22,819 nucleotides of DNA from a virus, in the IMG/VR virus record IMGVR_UViG_3300025769_000908, positions 1 through 22,819 of that record; one strand, 5' to 3'. Positions 13,701-21,913 of the stretch are shown one piece after another (positions within the stretch are counted from its first letter, which is position 1; each line of letters starts with the position of its first letter). The notes under the pieces were generated by a model that had not been told where the DNA came from, did no database searches, and saw only the letters and a program-made list of their open reading frames with translations. A program made the position numbers and the translations under genes.

Positions 13701-14561
13701 TTTAAAACCTCCATAACTAAAAGCTCCACCAAAAACTGTACCAAAGCCAAATCCTGCGGCTGTTGAAATACCTAAATCTTTAAGACTAAACTCATCTTTA
13801 ATATCAGCTTGTATTGCTGTTGTTTGTAAAAGTGTACTATGTAATGCTCCTGTTCCTGCACCAATACCCCCTTCTACTGCCGCACCTTTAAGTACAGCTT
13901 TCTTTAATCCTTTTTTAGTAGCTTCTTTTTGTGCTTCTATAATAGCTCGTTCACTTATTTCTTTTGCAACTTTACCTTTAAGAGCTTCTTTAAGAGCTAC
14001 CTGATAAGTTTCTTTAGCTACTTGTTTACCAATACCAAAAGAAAGTAAGTTAATAGGGTCAGCTATCATTGCTCCCCCAAAATCATATAACCAACTTCCA
14101 AAGGTTCTATTAGGGTCATTCCAAAAATTAGGTAAAGATTGATACGTTTCCTGTATGTACGCAAATTGTCTTAATCTTTCAGGGTCATCAGCAAAGACAT
14201 TATATAAATCAAATGACATAGACGTTGTATTATTATTACGCCATGTTCTGTCATTATAAAAATACTCTAATAAGTCAGCATGAGACATACTTTTAAAATC
14301 ATCATTAAAAAATTCTTCGCCGTCTCTATGGTCATAATAACTTCTTAGAGTTTCTAAAAACTTTTCTGTTTGTATTTCGTCTAATGCGGCTTGAGCCGAC
14401 ATTGGTTTTCTAAGAGCTGTTGTATCTACATCAACATTATAGGATATACCTGTCGAGCCTCCTTCAATTTGGTTTTCTTGTAGCGACTCATCTTCAAAAC
14501 TATATGTTTTTAATATAGGTTCAATAGGTTTTTCATCTTCTATTGTAAATCTGTTTGCCAT
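10704..14561 (-). CDS. Internal virion/ejection protein (T7 gp16-like position), no transglycosylase domain
   Basis: At 1285 residues, and as the last internal-protein gene before the fibre, this corresponds to T7 gp16 (1318 aa), which is ejected to extend the DNA channel into the cell. Unlike T7 gp16, no soluble lytic transglycosylase motif (ES-x-GA-x-G-x-xQ type) is visible at the N-terminus. A Gly-rich, hydrophobic stretch lies at about 225-285, with GGIGAGTGALHSTLLQ and TAAGFGFGTVFGGAFSYGG. A second hydrophobic region is near 908-925 (WLLWGSAFMAAQFGMV), followed by a polar segment. Both could insert into the envelope. The start overlaps the gp15-like stop (TAATG). The call rests on size, order and composition. 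Confidence 0.8.
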   Translation of the reverse strand: MANRFTIEDEKPIEPILKTYSFEDESLQENQIEGGSTGISYNVDVDTTALRKPMSAQAALDEIQTEKFLETLRSYYDHRDGEEFFNDDFKSMSHADLLEYFYNDRTWRNNNTTSMSFDLYNVFADDPERLRQFAYIQETYQSLPNFWNDPNRTFGSWLYDFGGAMIADPINLLSFGIGKQVAKETYQVALKEALKGKVAKEISERAIIEAQKEATKKGLKKAVLKGAAVEGGIGAGTGALHSTLLQTTAIQADIKDEFSLKDLGISTAAGFGFGTVFGGAFSYGGFKLTSRQQKNNSVKNLVDLHNYGRSEITGKKLFDDLTITKKGNDFYKNKTKKQIDEIEAKNKINPNETIDQRIKSLRQTAKEGLLNSDKPPKTMFNYKRMSDGTFGTTVYLKNAVKEIANVLEEIAATKSFQMIKESAERLGVNPQAVIKAMEKFGSQGKELAATVLAHDMVILKNIDDIKRLASMLEFENLTPVEKSKILKELTERDELGKELLIVKKQVQNNIAVAQAAQRINRQELNVAELIVNPENPKLAKQKIDGNAEEFWRQVAKLDSNEAIEDAMQNVRKVKSWDLAAEYVNNNLLSSPDTHILNIASSLVQTQWKPFVMLLRAANMGVTRQARAGTVAREALQTYFYQYYYILHAIQGLGRGFRQGRPVLDAMQMKVDNNIRQGQLQRWFNEWGDLLTSPFGFVGKGVNKFVWRPSSFTLTLPLRLLSAGDEFLKTMTFKARVAAQVNSAIMRENPELISSSFLQLKNRKAYKAEFQRRSKLYQENSGKAIEAGNVKGTTEADAYEINDPLEYARDSTYTQSAHQMAFDPKTGKRLKGNVTGGILAWTSKHRWSRVFGLHFINTPSNLLRWNFQHLPLVGRYQLQMRHMLAKDKVTGKYLNPEKAAEANARIQMGWLLWGSAFMAAQFGMVTSGGSPNYKENDERSASTGWKPYALRTQDGRHISLNRLDPFLMPFFIAADMTEALNKFLKHNEDLPEEVENKYVELSMSVIASMTRNFTSKFYTKNMLETADLILGDGMMKTRDPERLAASMYGRFINKFAPLSGFMRYVSRVNDSWEREIWGFSDRLSALNPLDDPNRVMPQRNIFGEKIDRERGWFFGLGGKTGLWSSPFAMTEFKNSIVAKFFNERDFDYTAPSKIDKHTGINLKEKRFKTGEHKGQTYYDRWLEIKQDMKVFYAPLKKEASLKEIIEHQITDPTSQMNKLPEGIVAGDDYKQKFLLKIVHDFEGEAYDIMFKDNNELINLLKNREIFIKEKLNSSLQIWLKAVNAQK

Positions 14562-16624
14562 TATTTAACCTTATATTTTATTTGCAATCTTTTGAATAAT
14601 TCATCTATTTGGTCAGGAGTAATATATAAGTCTTCTAGTTTAGCGATTTTCCAATCATTACCTATGTCTTCTATTTTAAAAGAATCATCTGAAGATATTA
14701 TACTATTAACTTGGTTTACAAGATAATTAACCATAAGGTCAGCATCTTCTTCACTAATTTGTGCTAAAATTTCTTGTAGATATTGTTTAGGTACATCATT
14801 AGATAAAATATTCTGCTCAATGAATTTTTCAACTTCAGGTAAAATTGTGTTATTTTGCCAGTCTGTTATTTCAGCACCTTCAAAAGAGAACCACTGCTTA
14901 TCATCTTTACCAAAAGTAAATGCTTCTTTTAATTCATTAACTGGAAAAGCTAATGTTTGAGCTAATTGTAAATTATAAAGTATATTTTCTACACCTTTAT
15001 CAATACTTTCAATTTTTACTTGCTCTTCTTCTTCAATTTTCTTCTGTTTCTCTATTTCTTCATTTTCTTTATCTATCAATTCCTGTTCAATTACAGTCAT
15101 AGGTTTAGCGTCATCATTTGTACCCATAGGATTTGTGTTAGCGTCTCCATAAGTTTTCATTACATAATCACCTAATGTCTGCATAAACTGTCTTCTATCT
15201 TCATTAGAAGGTTTTTTCCCATGCTCATCAAAATAGCGTTTTTCATACGCATTAATTTCTATAGTCATGTAGTTAGCCGCTTTTCGTAATGCGTTATTAC
15301 CACCTTTTGCCTGAAATGCACCTGACGTATCAGTGTAAGCTCCTCTAATAGCACTGTTTATTAGACTTATTTGTTCTACATAAGTTGAGTTAGCCATATG
15401 TATTGGTGCAGAATTATTCTTAGCGTTAGCTGTAGCCGTTCCCCATAATCCTAATGCACCTGATAAGTGTTCAACTGGAATATTATTATCTGCCATATAC
15501 TTTGTAATATCACTTGGGTTTTCAAAATTACCTTCAATAACCATTACAAAGAAATCATCTACGTCATCAGGATTAACAGTTATATTTCTATCAGCATTAA
15601 TTAATCTATCAAATTGTAAAACTGAAGGAGGGTCTATTTCAAGTAACAAATCTCTAGCCTCATTTTGCATTTCAAAGTCACCTCTGTTTTCTTCGTTAAA
15701 AGCCAAAATTAATATGTCAGAAATTTTCTTTTGTTTTTCATCTTCTTTATCTATTCTATTTTGATTTTCTAATCTTGCACTCTTATCATTTAATTTAGAA
15801 ACTAATTCTGTTACTTGAGTTTGATTTGTACTAAGTAGAGAACCTAATTCATTACCTCCTGCACCTGTCCCTCTGTCTGACGTAAGTATTTCTAAAGCAA
15901 CTTGTATGTCTTCAGGAGTTTTAGCTGTCTGTAAAATAACTTCTGCATGACGTATAGCAACTTCATTCATTTCATCATTACTAAAGAAATATTGTTTTTG
16001 ACCATCTACAGAAGGAAGCTCTGTATTAAGTGATTTAACCATAGACCAATAATCATTATCTATATCAGTAACAGTTTGTAAAAGGGTAACACCTGCTTCC
16101 ATTTTTTTATTATGAGCATACTTAGCTCTGATAACACCATCTTTAATAGCTTCTTCTGCTTTGTATTGATTAAAGACTGTAGCAAAACCTGTAACATAGG
16201 CTTGGTCTTCGCCATTAAAATCAGGAATATGATTTTTATAAAACTCTTCTAAAGTTTGCGTGGTGTGGTCATAGTTATCTAAGTCTGCTGTAATTTTAGC
16301 AATAACATCTGCCGCTTTAAATCTTCCATTTTGACCATGTATTGCCGACTCTGCATACATATTAGAAAGCTCTTTATGTTGACCAGATAATATTTGTTTA
16401 CTAATGTCATCAGCATTTAAACCTGACGCATATAATTCTTGCATTTTATTAATAGCAATATTCTTTTTATCATTAATAAAATTCTGACTATACTGCTCTA
16501 AAGCAGGTGTCATATTACTTAGTGTATTTACTATTTGTGATAACTCATTACTTCTAGCGACATTAGGTCTACCTCCATATGTAGAACCATAATATTTATT
16601 TGATACTCTTGATTTATATGCCAT
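14561..16624 (-). CDS. Internal virion/ejection protein (T7 gp15-like position)
   Basis: This 687-residue, mostly helical, charged protein occupies the place of T7 gene 15 (747 aa), between the gp14-like and gp16-like genes. It has a basic, Tyr-rich N-terminus (MAYKSRVSNKYYGSTYGGRP) and a highly charged helical segment near 515-545 (NEEIEKQKKIEEEEQVK). No membrane spans or enzyme motifs are evident. T7 gp15 forms part of the inner core and the periplasmic ejection tube with gp16. Both ends overlap neighbours as TAATG. The sequence itself is too divergent to recognise, so the call depends on order and length. Confidence 0.78.
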   Translation of the reverse strand: MAYKSRVSNKYYGSTYGGRPNVARSNELSQIVNTLSNMTPALEQYSQNFINDKKNIAINKMQELYASGLNADDISKQILSGQHKELSNMYAESAIHGQNGRFKAADVIAKITADLDNYDHTTQTLEEFYKNHIPDFNGEDQAYVTGFATVFNQYKAEEAIKDGVIRAKYAHNKKMEAGVTLLQTVTDIDNDYWSMVKSLNTELPSVDGQKQYFFSNDEMNEVAIRHAEVILQTAKTPEDIQVALEILTSDRGTGAGGNELGSLLSTNQTQVTELVSKLNDKSARLENQNRIDKEDEKQKKISDILILAFNEENRGDFEMQNEARDLLLEIDPPSVLQFDRLINADRNITVNPDDVDDFFVMVIEGNFENPSDITKYMADNNIPVEHLSGALGLWGTATANAKNNSAPIHMANSTYVEQISLINSAIRGAYTDTSGAFQAKGGNNALRKAANYMTIEINAYEKRYFDEHGKKPSNEDRRQFMQTLGDYVMKTYGDANTNPMGTNDDAKPMTVIEQELIDKENEEIEKQKKIEEEEQVKIESIDKGVENILYNLQLAQTLAFPVNELKEAFTFGKDDKQWFSFEGAEITDWQNNTILPEVEKFIEQNILSNDVPKQYLQEILAQISEEDADLMVNYLVNQVNSIISSDDSFKIEDIGNDWKIAKLEDLYITPDQIDELFKRLQIKYKVK

Positions 16625-17163
16625 TATGATGTGTCCGTTTGTTTACCAAAATCTTTAAAATATTTTCTTTCACTTGCAGGTTTATCCAAATATCCCTGTC
16701 CTGCACCTGCTATCTCTAATCCTAATGACATAACACTAGGCTGAACTACAGGCTCTAAACTATTATAAGTACGTTGTAAGTTTGCGTATGCGTCATCTGT
16801 TTGGTTATTAAGAGTAAACATATCACCCATATACTCTTCAGATATTTGGTTATAATCTAAATCTGCCGCAGAACCTATGCTTCTCATTATTACAGCAGGA
16901 TTACCAAATCCTAAGTTGTGCATTTTTGCAATATCGTATTTCTTTTGTTGGTCTACTTTAAATTCTTCTAAGGCTTTTTCTCTTGCCGCCATACCTCGCT
17001 CAGTTTCTATTTTAGATAAGTCAACTAAGTAGGCTTTGTTGGCTGTCATTTTAGCTCTTGAATTAGCCCATGCTTGGTCTTTAGCCACTTGTTTTTTAGC
17101 TTGATGACCCATAACAGCTTGTCCTATTTTCATTACTGCCATAGCTTCATTTACGCCACACAT
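16624..17163 (-). CDS. Internal virion protein (T7 gp14-like)
   Basis: The 179-residue protein starts MCGVNEAMAVMKIGQAVMGH, like T7 gp14, which also begins Met-Cys with a short hydrophobic helix. A long helical, Ala/Lys/Glu/Gln-rich region follows (QVAKDQAWANSRAKMTANKA). T7 gp14 (196 aa) forms the outer-membrane part of the ejection channel. The Cys2 could matter for anchoring, but there is no lipobox. AAGGAG lies 8 bases before the ATG, inside the preceding gene, which it overlaps by 13 bases. Confidence 0.82.
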   Translation of the reverse strand: MCGVNEAMAVMKIGQAVMGHQAKKQVAKDQAWANSRAKMTANKAYLVDLSKIETERGMAAREKALEEFKVDQQKKYDIAKMHNLGFGNPAVIMRSIGSAADLDYNQISEEYMGDMFTLNNQTDDAYANLQRTYNSLEPVVQPSVMSLGLEIAGAGQGYLDKPASERKYFKDFGKQTDTS

Positions 17164-17636
17164 ACTTCAGTCTCCTTCATCACTAATAAGAATGGTATTT
17201 TTTCATATCCGTATTCTCCTAATTCTTCTTTCACTTCAAAACCTAAAAACTGTAACCATTTTAGCGATTGCCAATTTCTTTTATCGACAAAGTTATATAA
17301 GTGTTCATACCCCTCACTCATTTGCTCTATCCAATAAGGACACTCTTTTAAAAATTGTCTTGTATGATTAAATAAATTTTCACTTGATAATAACCATGCA
17401 CAGCCATAACCTTTTTCTGCACTTGGCGTTGACCCAAACATACCTATGACACCTTCTTCTTTAGTACCAATGATAGAATAAGTTTTATGACCTTCGATTG
17501 TAAAAGGAACGATTAAGGCTTCTAATGGTGAAGCATTATCGGAAGCTCTAATTTCTGCTCTATCTCCTTTTCTAATTTTAGGAGCTAACTCTAGTACATC
17601 TGCTAACTTAGCAATGCGTACATATTTTTCTTTCAT
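17151..17636 (-). CDS. T7 gp13-like protein (DUF2833, acetyltransferase-like fold)
   Basis: The 161-residue protein sits between tail tube B and the gp14-like gene, as T7 gene 13 does (138 aa). Residues of about 80-135 read CAWLLSSENLFNHTRQFLKE, then EQMSEGYEHLYNFVDKRNWQ and SLKWLQFLGFEV. The HLYNFVDKRN...SLKWLQFLGF pattern is typical of gp13/DUF2833 and of the GNAT acetyltransferase-like fold (the last helix-strand element). T7 gp13 is needed for correct internal core assembly. No acetyl-CoA binding loop is obvious, so catalysis is doubtful. AAGGAG precedes the ATG, which overlaps the tail tube B stop. Confidence 0.85.
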   Translation of the reverse strand: MKEKYVRIAKLADVLELAPKIRKGDRAEIRASDNASPLEALIVPFTIEGHKTYSIIGTKEEGVIGMFGSTPSAEKGYGCAWLLSSENLFNHTRQFLKECPYWIEQMSEGYEHLYNFVDKRNWQSLKWLQFLGFEVKEELGEYGYEKIPFLLVMKETEVCVA

Positions 17637-20128
17637 TACATTCTCCTTGAGCGTCTATGATAGTAACCCTCAACTTCTGCACTTGCTATAAACATAGGTA
17701 AGTGAGAACTACTTTTAATATTAAGAGTAAAATCTGTGTTACGACATTGAACAGGAACTCTTAGTGTACCTGAACTAATTGCAGGTGTACCTATTGTACT
17801 TCCTGCTGTACCAATAATATAACCATTCATATAAGTTGTATTTGTACTTCTATTCTCAGGAGATACTTCTACTTGAAAATATCCTGAGTTTTCAAAATCA
17901 AAATTTATTGTTCGTATTTGATAGCGACCTGACGTAATAGCCATAAGTCCTCTACCTGTATCTTCTCGAATATATTGAGGTGATAAAGTATATAAAGACT
18001 CATACGGAACACCTATGTAAACATTTGTGTGATTACCTACTAATGTATAGTTAGAGCCACTGACATATGTTAACGCATAGTTAGACCCATTAGTTGCATC
18101 AACTGCCATAAGTCCTGCCTTCGCACCATAAGGTGATGTGACTGTAGTTAAACCTGTAACTGCACTGTAAGTACCAGTAACTTTTTTTCGTAAATCTAAA
18201 TGAACATTAAAACCTACAGTTGTGTCTTCTAAATTTCTTAAATCTATTTTAAATAATTTTGTATCCTGTCCTTCAGCAGTAAATAAATAAACATAACTAT
18301 CGCTAGTCATACCTCCTAATATTTTTACTCCATTAAATGTCCACTTAGACCATGCTGTTTGTACCTTCTCACCTTTATCAAAGAAATATTTATAAAGATA
18401 TATTGTGTCAGCATTTGTTGGCGTTACGTTAGAACCTACAGAAGCAGGTGCTACTGTTCCATCTGCTGTATCAGATACTAAAAATAATAAAGTATCTTCA
18501 ATCGTATTACTTATAATTTGATACGGATTTGCAGGAATTAAATTTTGTACTGCTACACTAATATCTAAACCATCATTTGTTAAAGTATCATCATCAGCAT
18601 AGTATTCTCTTACTGCTGTATTATTATTTCTTGATTGACAAAAGTATGCAAACTTACCTGCCGCTACAGGAGTCACATTATCATCATGCTCAAACACTGA
18701 GACTTCATTTAGTATAGCTGACGTAGGTGTGATTGTGTCTCCACCTGAGTCTAATTTATATTGTGCTGTGTCAGAAAATACTAATAAAGTTTCATTAAAT
18801 GCTACAGTATTTTTAAGTGTATTAACTTGTGTACCTGACGCCGCTATATCAATAGGGTCAGTATCTAAAACTTGTGTAACTGTTGTAGCAAAGAAATTAA
18901 AGTAACTAGCATTTTCAGATAAAATTAAATTTTCTCCTGAAAGAATACCTAATCTACTTTTATAAAATGTTAAATTTTGAATTGCTTTACCAACAAATGA
19001 AGGGTCAGAGTTTGATGAAGAGTCTCCACATATTCTGTCAGTCCAATTTAATTTTTTAAATGTAAATGTCCCATTATTATTATTAATTAAAGCATGAGGC
19101 ATTGTAGTGTCTGTTAGTCCTACACTTGTAGCAGGAGCAATACATTCATTCCAAATACCATTACCTTTAAATTGGACAAAATAATCAGAAAGAGTATCTC
19201 CTTCATCACCTGTTACTTGTATAATAACATCATCTTTTCCATAGTAAGGAAGTTTAGTAAAATCTTGTATCTTATCTTTGATAGCATACATAGAAGCATT
19301 ACCTGCACCATCAGAAGTAGAAACAGTATAGTTTGCATTTCCATCAGTAGGTTTACCATAGATAACAGAGTCATAAGACTCAAAAGTAAAGTAGTTACTA
19401 ATACCAGAATAATTTGTTAAGCCTTGTGTAGTAGATAACGTAGCTCCTGTATCAGTACGAACAGTTTTAAATCCTATTTGTGACGCACTTCCATTCCAAT
19501 GTGTACTTGAAGTACCTTTTAAAAGTATATCTGTAATCTTATTTGTATCTCTAAATTCACTATCAGTAGTTGCATCATTACCACTAGGCATTTGAAATAT
19601 AACTTCTATCTCTTGTGCCATACTAGGGTGTTTAAGTGCAACTTTGTACTCTCGACCATAATTTGAAGTCTTAGCATAAATTAAAAACTCTTCTACTTTA
19701 GCCGCAGACGTTGTACTATCTGCTGTAGGCACAATAGATTTATTAGCAATAAAAGTATAGTCAGCAATATTAACTAATTTAAAATCTTCTTTTGGATTTG
19801 TAGAATTGAGATAAGTATTACCATCAGGATAAGAAACAGTTTTTTCATTACCTGCTAAATCATATACTTTTACACCATTGTCATAGAAAGCACATAAATA
19901 TTGGTTACTTTCATCACGCTGTATGTTCCATAATTTTGTTGTGTTGGGAAATACATTTGAAGCATCAAGTGTTGCTATATATTCAAGAGGTGGACGCTTT
20001 GATAAACCATTTACAATATTGTTTTGTAAATTTACTTGGTCAGTAGCTTGATTAATACCTCTTTGTGTAGGTGTTTGCTGAGATATACCATTTATAAAAT
20101 TAGGAATACTCTGCGATACAACTGGCAT
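17636..20128 (-). CDS. Tail tubular protein B / nozzle (T7 gp12-like)
   Basis: This 830-residue protein begins MPVVSQSIPNFINGISQQTP, then QVNLQNNIVNGLSKRPPLEY. That N-terminal pattern, with its SQSIPNFINGISQQ signature, is diagnostic of podovirus tail tube B/nozzle proteins. T7 gp12 is 794 aa, forms the distal hexameric nozzle of the tail and carries the fibres with gp11. The remainder is beta-propeller-like and Thr/Ser/Asn-rich, ending in basic residues (HRRSRRM). Both ends overlap neighbours as TAATG. Confidence 0.92.
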   Translation of the reverse strand: MPVVSQSIPNFINGISQQTPTQRGINQATDQVNLQNNIVNGLSKRPPLEYIATLDASNVFPNTTKLWNIQRDESNQYLCAFYDNGVKVYDLAGNEKTVSYPDGNTYLNSTNPKEDFKLVNIADYTFIANKSIVPTADSTTSAAKVEEFLIYAKTSNYGREYKVALKHPSMAQEIEVIFQMPSGNDATTDSEFRDTNKITDILLKGTSSTHWNGSASQIGFKTVRTDTGATLSTTQGLTNYSGISNYFTFESYDSVIYGKPTDGNANYTVSTSDGAGNASMYAIKDKIQDFTKLPYYGKDDVIIQVTGDEGDTLSDYFVQFKGNGIWNECIAPATSVGLTDTTMPHALINNNNGTFTFKKLNWTDRICGDSSSNSDPSFVGKAIQNLTFYKSRLGILSGENLILSENASYFNFFATTVTQVLDTDPIDIAASGTQVNTLKNTVAFNETLLVFSDTAQYKLDSGGDTITPTSAILNEVSVFEHDDNVTPVAAGKFAYFCQSRNNNTAVREYYADDDTLTNDGLDISVAVQNLIPANPYQIISNTIEDTLLFLVSDTADGTVAPASVGSNVTPTNADTIYLYKYFFDKGEKVQTAWSKWTFNGVKILGGMTSDSYVYLFTAEGQDTKLFKIDLRNLEDTTVGFNVHLDLRKKVTGTYSAVTGLTTVTSPYGAKAGLMAVDATNGSNYALTYVSGSNYTLVGNHTNVYIGVPYESLYTLSPQYIREDTGRGLMAITSGRYQIRTINFDFENSGYFQVEVSPENRSTNTTYMNGYIIGTAGSTIGTPAISSGTLRVPVQCRNTDFTLNIKSSSHLPMFIASAEVEGYYHRRSRRM

Positions 20129-20730
20129 TAGTATGTCCTTCGTGGAGGTCTGTTAATAATTGAGTAAGTGTTAGCGTCTCCTGAAAGAATATTTACATCA
20201 GCACTTCTTGTATCAGATTGTTTAAAAGTATTATGTGCTTCTTGCTCATCAGTACCAACTAATTGAGTAATTTCTTTATCACCAATAAAACGAGCCGCAA
20301 ATCTTCTAGCTGATTTTAATGTAATATATTGTCTTGCATATTCAGGGAGATGTTCAAATTGTTGTACTAGAACTACATCAAGTGTAGGTACAGTTGTAAA
20401 AACGTCAGTATGATTATCCATATCATACAAAAAGCCATCACGAATAACGACATTCATATAGCGGAAATCTGCTGAGGCGTCAGCTTGGACGCAGTTTGAG
20501 GGTAGTGGTATTTTATTGTCAGTGTCTAAAGAAACTACATACTTATATTGTGTATTAAAATTCCAACCTTGAGTTTGAACTGACATAGATGTTTCATCTA
20601 AAATATTTTTAGCGACTGATACATCTACATTCGTATTACCTGTAATTGTATTAACAGGAGCTTCACCTATTACTGATAACATAGTATTAACAGCTTGAAG
20701 CTCAGTAGTTGGAGTAATCTGTGTTGTCAT
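20128..20730 (-). CDS. Tail tubular protein A / adaptor (T7 gp11-like)
   Basis: The 200-residue protein matches T7 gp11 (196 aa) in size and order. Its N-terminus has TELQAVNTMLSVIGEAPVNT, the conserved gatekeeper/adaptor pattern, followed by ILDETSMSVQTQGWNFNT. It also contains the YITLKSARRFAARFIGD helix typical of the family. It forms the ring between portal and nozzle and, with gp12, the fibre attachment site. AAGGGA lies 4 bases before the ATG, just after the capsid terminator. Confidence 0.92.
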   Translation of the reverse strand: MTTQITPTTELQAVNTMLSVIGEAPVNTITGNTNVDVSVAKNILDETSMSVQTQGWNFNTQYKYVVSLDTDNKIPLPSNCVQADASADFRYMNVVIRDGFLYDMDNHTDVFTTVPTLDVVLVQQFEHLPEYARQYITLKSARRFAARFIGDKEITQLVGTDEQEAHNTFKQSDTRSADVNILSGDANTYSIINRPPRRTY

Positions 20731-20740
20731 AGTTTCCCTT

Positions 20741-20769
20741 AAAAAGAAGAAGGCGGAACTAAGTCCGCC
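20741..20769 (-). terminator. Terminator after major capsid gene (T7 T-phi-like position)
   Basis: Read on the minus strand, GGCGGA (20764-20769 complement), a 6-base loop and TCCGCC (20752-20757 complement) form a GC-rich hairpin. It is followed by TTCTTCTTTTT (complement of 20741-20751). This is an intrinsic terminator between the capsid and tail tube A genes, the same place as the T-phi terminator of T7 between genes 10 and 11. It should be partial, so that the tail genes are still expressed but at lower level than capsid. Confidence 0.85.
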
Positions 20770-20799
20770 CTCTAGTTAAGATTATGTAGTTAAAGAGGC

Positions 20800-21780
20800 T
20801 TACGCTTCTTTAATACCTACAGCCGCTTCAGGTCTTAGGACGCCATGTCCCATTGCGTATTTAGCAACCATTAATGTACCTTGACGTCTAATGTCATATT
20901 CCATTTCAGTTGATAAATCCATTAGCTTAACTGTACCTGCCGCACTAGGGTGACAAACTAATGCCACATAGTTAGTTAGGTTTACTGCTTGTGGTTTTGA
21001 AGCACCTGCGGTAGCCGAACCTGCGTCTGGTAGAGCAGTTGTAATGTTTGAAGCAACAAAGTGAGGAGTTGGTATTAATTCAATTCCTGCAACTTTAAGA
21101 ACTTTACCTTCAGCAACACCACCATTAGCACCACCACTGAAGTCAACATTGACTGCATTTGTAGCGTTAGCTAATTTGTAGTATTCTTCTAATCTTATGA
21201 ACGCTTTTCTACCTTCTTTTGGAACATAGTGAGAGTCTAAGTTAGAAGCGGCGTCAAACAATGAGTCAATCATTGCGTTTGCCGCAGTTGCCGCAGTAGC
21301 AGAAGCGATACTTGCATTAGTTAATACTGTACCTGCGTCTCCGCCTGTTACGTTGGTAGCCGCCTGAGCCGCTTGACCGATAGTTTGTAATACATGCTTA
21401 TCTTTTTGGAAAGCCAAAGCTCTACCAATTTCTGTAGAGTAAGCACTTCTTACGTCCCAGTGATTCTTAGCTTCTTCAATGTTGCTAAGGAATACTGAGC
21501 TTAATAGTAAGTCATTAATTGTAATGACTTTTTCGTTGTGGTTTACGTCACTTCCTGTGATTTCCGCACCTGCTGTGTGATAAGCCGCCGCTACTCTACC
21601 CATTACTGGAAAAGTTGCTGACTTACCATTAGAGATAGAACGAACCATCTCTGCACCTGCTGTTACTGAAGCCTGTTCAAAAGAAGTTAATACTTCTCCT
21701 GCAAAAACTTTCAGAAATAGGGCGTCCTCTGTACCAGAAGCATTGACTCTGCCCACCGATACTGGTGTTGCATTTGCCAT
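20800..21780 (-). CDS. Major capsid protein (T7 gp10-like)
   Basis: The 326-residue protein matches T7 gp10A (345 aa) in order and sequence character. N-terminal features include LFLKVFAGEVLTSFEQASVT and MVRSISNGKSATFPVMGRVA, followed by HNEKVITINDLLLSSVFLSN, all typical of podovirus HK97-fold capsids. It assembles on the scaffold encoded just upstream. It has a strong AAAGGAG ribosome site 6 bases before the ATG and a GC-rich terminator downstream, consistent with very high expression. No convincing frameshift site for a longer 10B-like form was found. Confidence 0.95.
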   Translation of the reverse strand: MANATPVSVGRVNASGTEDALFLKVFAGEVLTSFEQASVTAGAEMVRSISNGKSATFPVMGRVAAAYHTAGAEITGSDVNHNEKVITINDLLLSSVFLSNIEEAKNHWDVRSAYSTEIGRALAFQKDKHVLQTIGQAAQAATNVTGGDAGTVLTNASIASATAATAANAMIDSLFDAASNLDSHYVPKEGRKAFIRLEEYYKLANATNAVNVDFSGGANGGVAEGKVLKVAGIELIPTPHFVASNITTALPDAGSATAGASKPQAVNLTNYVALVCHPSAAGTVKLMDLSTEMEYDIRRQGTLMVAKYAMGHGVLRPEAAVGIKEA

Positions 21781-21804
21781 TTTAGTCTCCTTTGTTAAGG
21801 TTAT

Positions 21805-21897
21805 TTAAGAAAGCCTTACATGTTCAGTTTCATAATCAAGATTGTCCTCCGCAAAGGGTAAAGTTAATTCACTTATTATGTTCGGCAGTTGCCACAT
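21805..21897 (-). CDS. Candidate 30-residue acidic peptide between scaffold and capsid
   Basis: An ATG at 21897 opens a frame of 30 codons ending with TAA at 21805. The peptide begins MWQLPNIISELTLPFAEDNL and continues with DYETEHVRLS. It looks protein-like: acidic, with an amphipathic start. It fills most of the 133-base gap between the scaffold stop and the capsid start. Against it, no Shine-Dalgarno sequence lies at the right distance, although the scaffold stop is only 16 bases upstream and re-initiation is possible. It may instead be the leader region that carries a late promoter. Confidence 0.35.
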   Translation of the reverse strand: MWQLPNIISELTLPFAEDNLDYETEHVRLS

Positions 21898-21913
21898 ATA
21901 CCATGTCGCACAA

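Noticed and set aside
20800-20830. Possible programmed frameshift to a longer capsid form, as in T7 10B
   Set aside because: No convincing slippery heptamer near the stop, and only 69 bases separate the stop from the tail tube A gene with a terminator in between.
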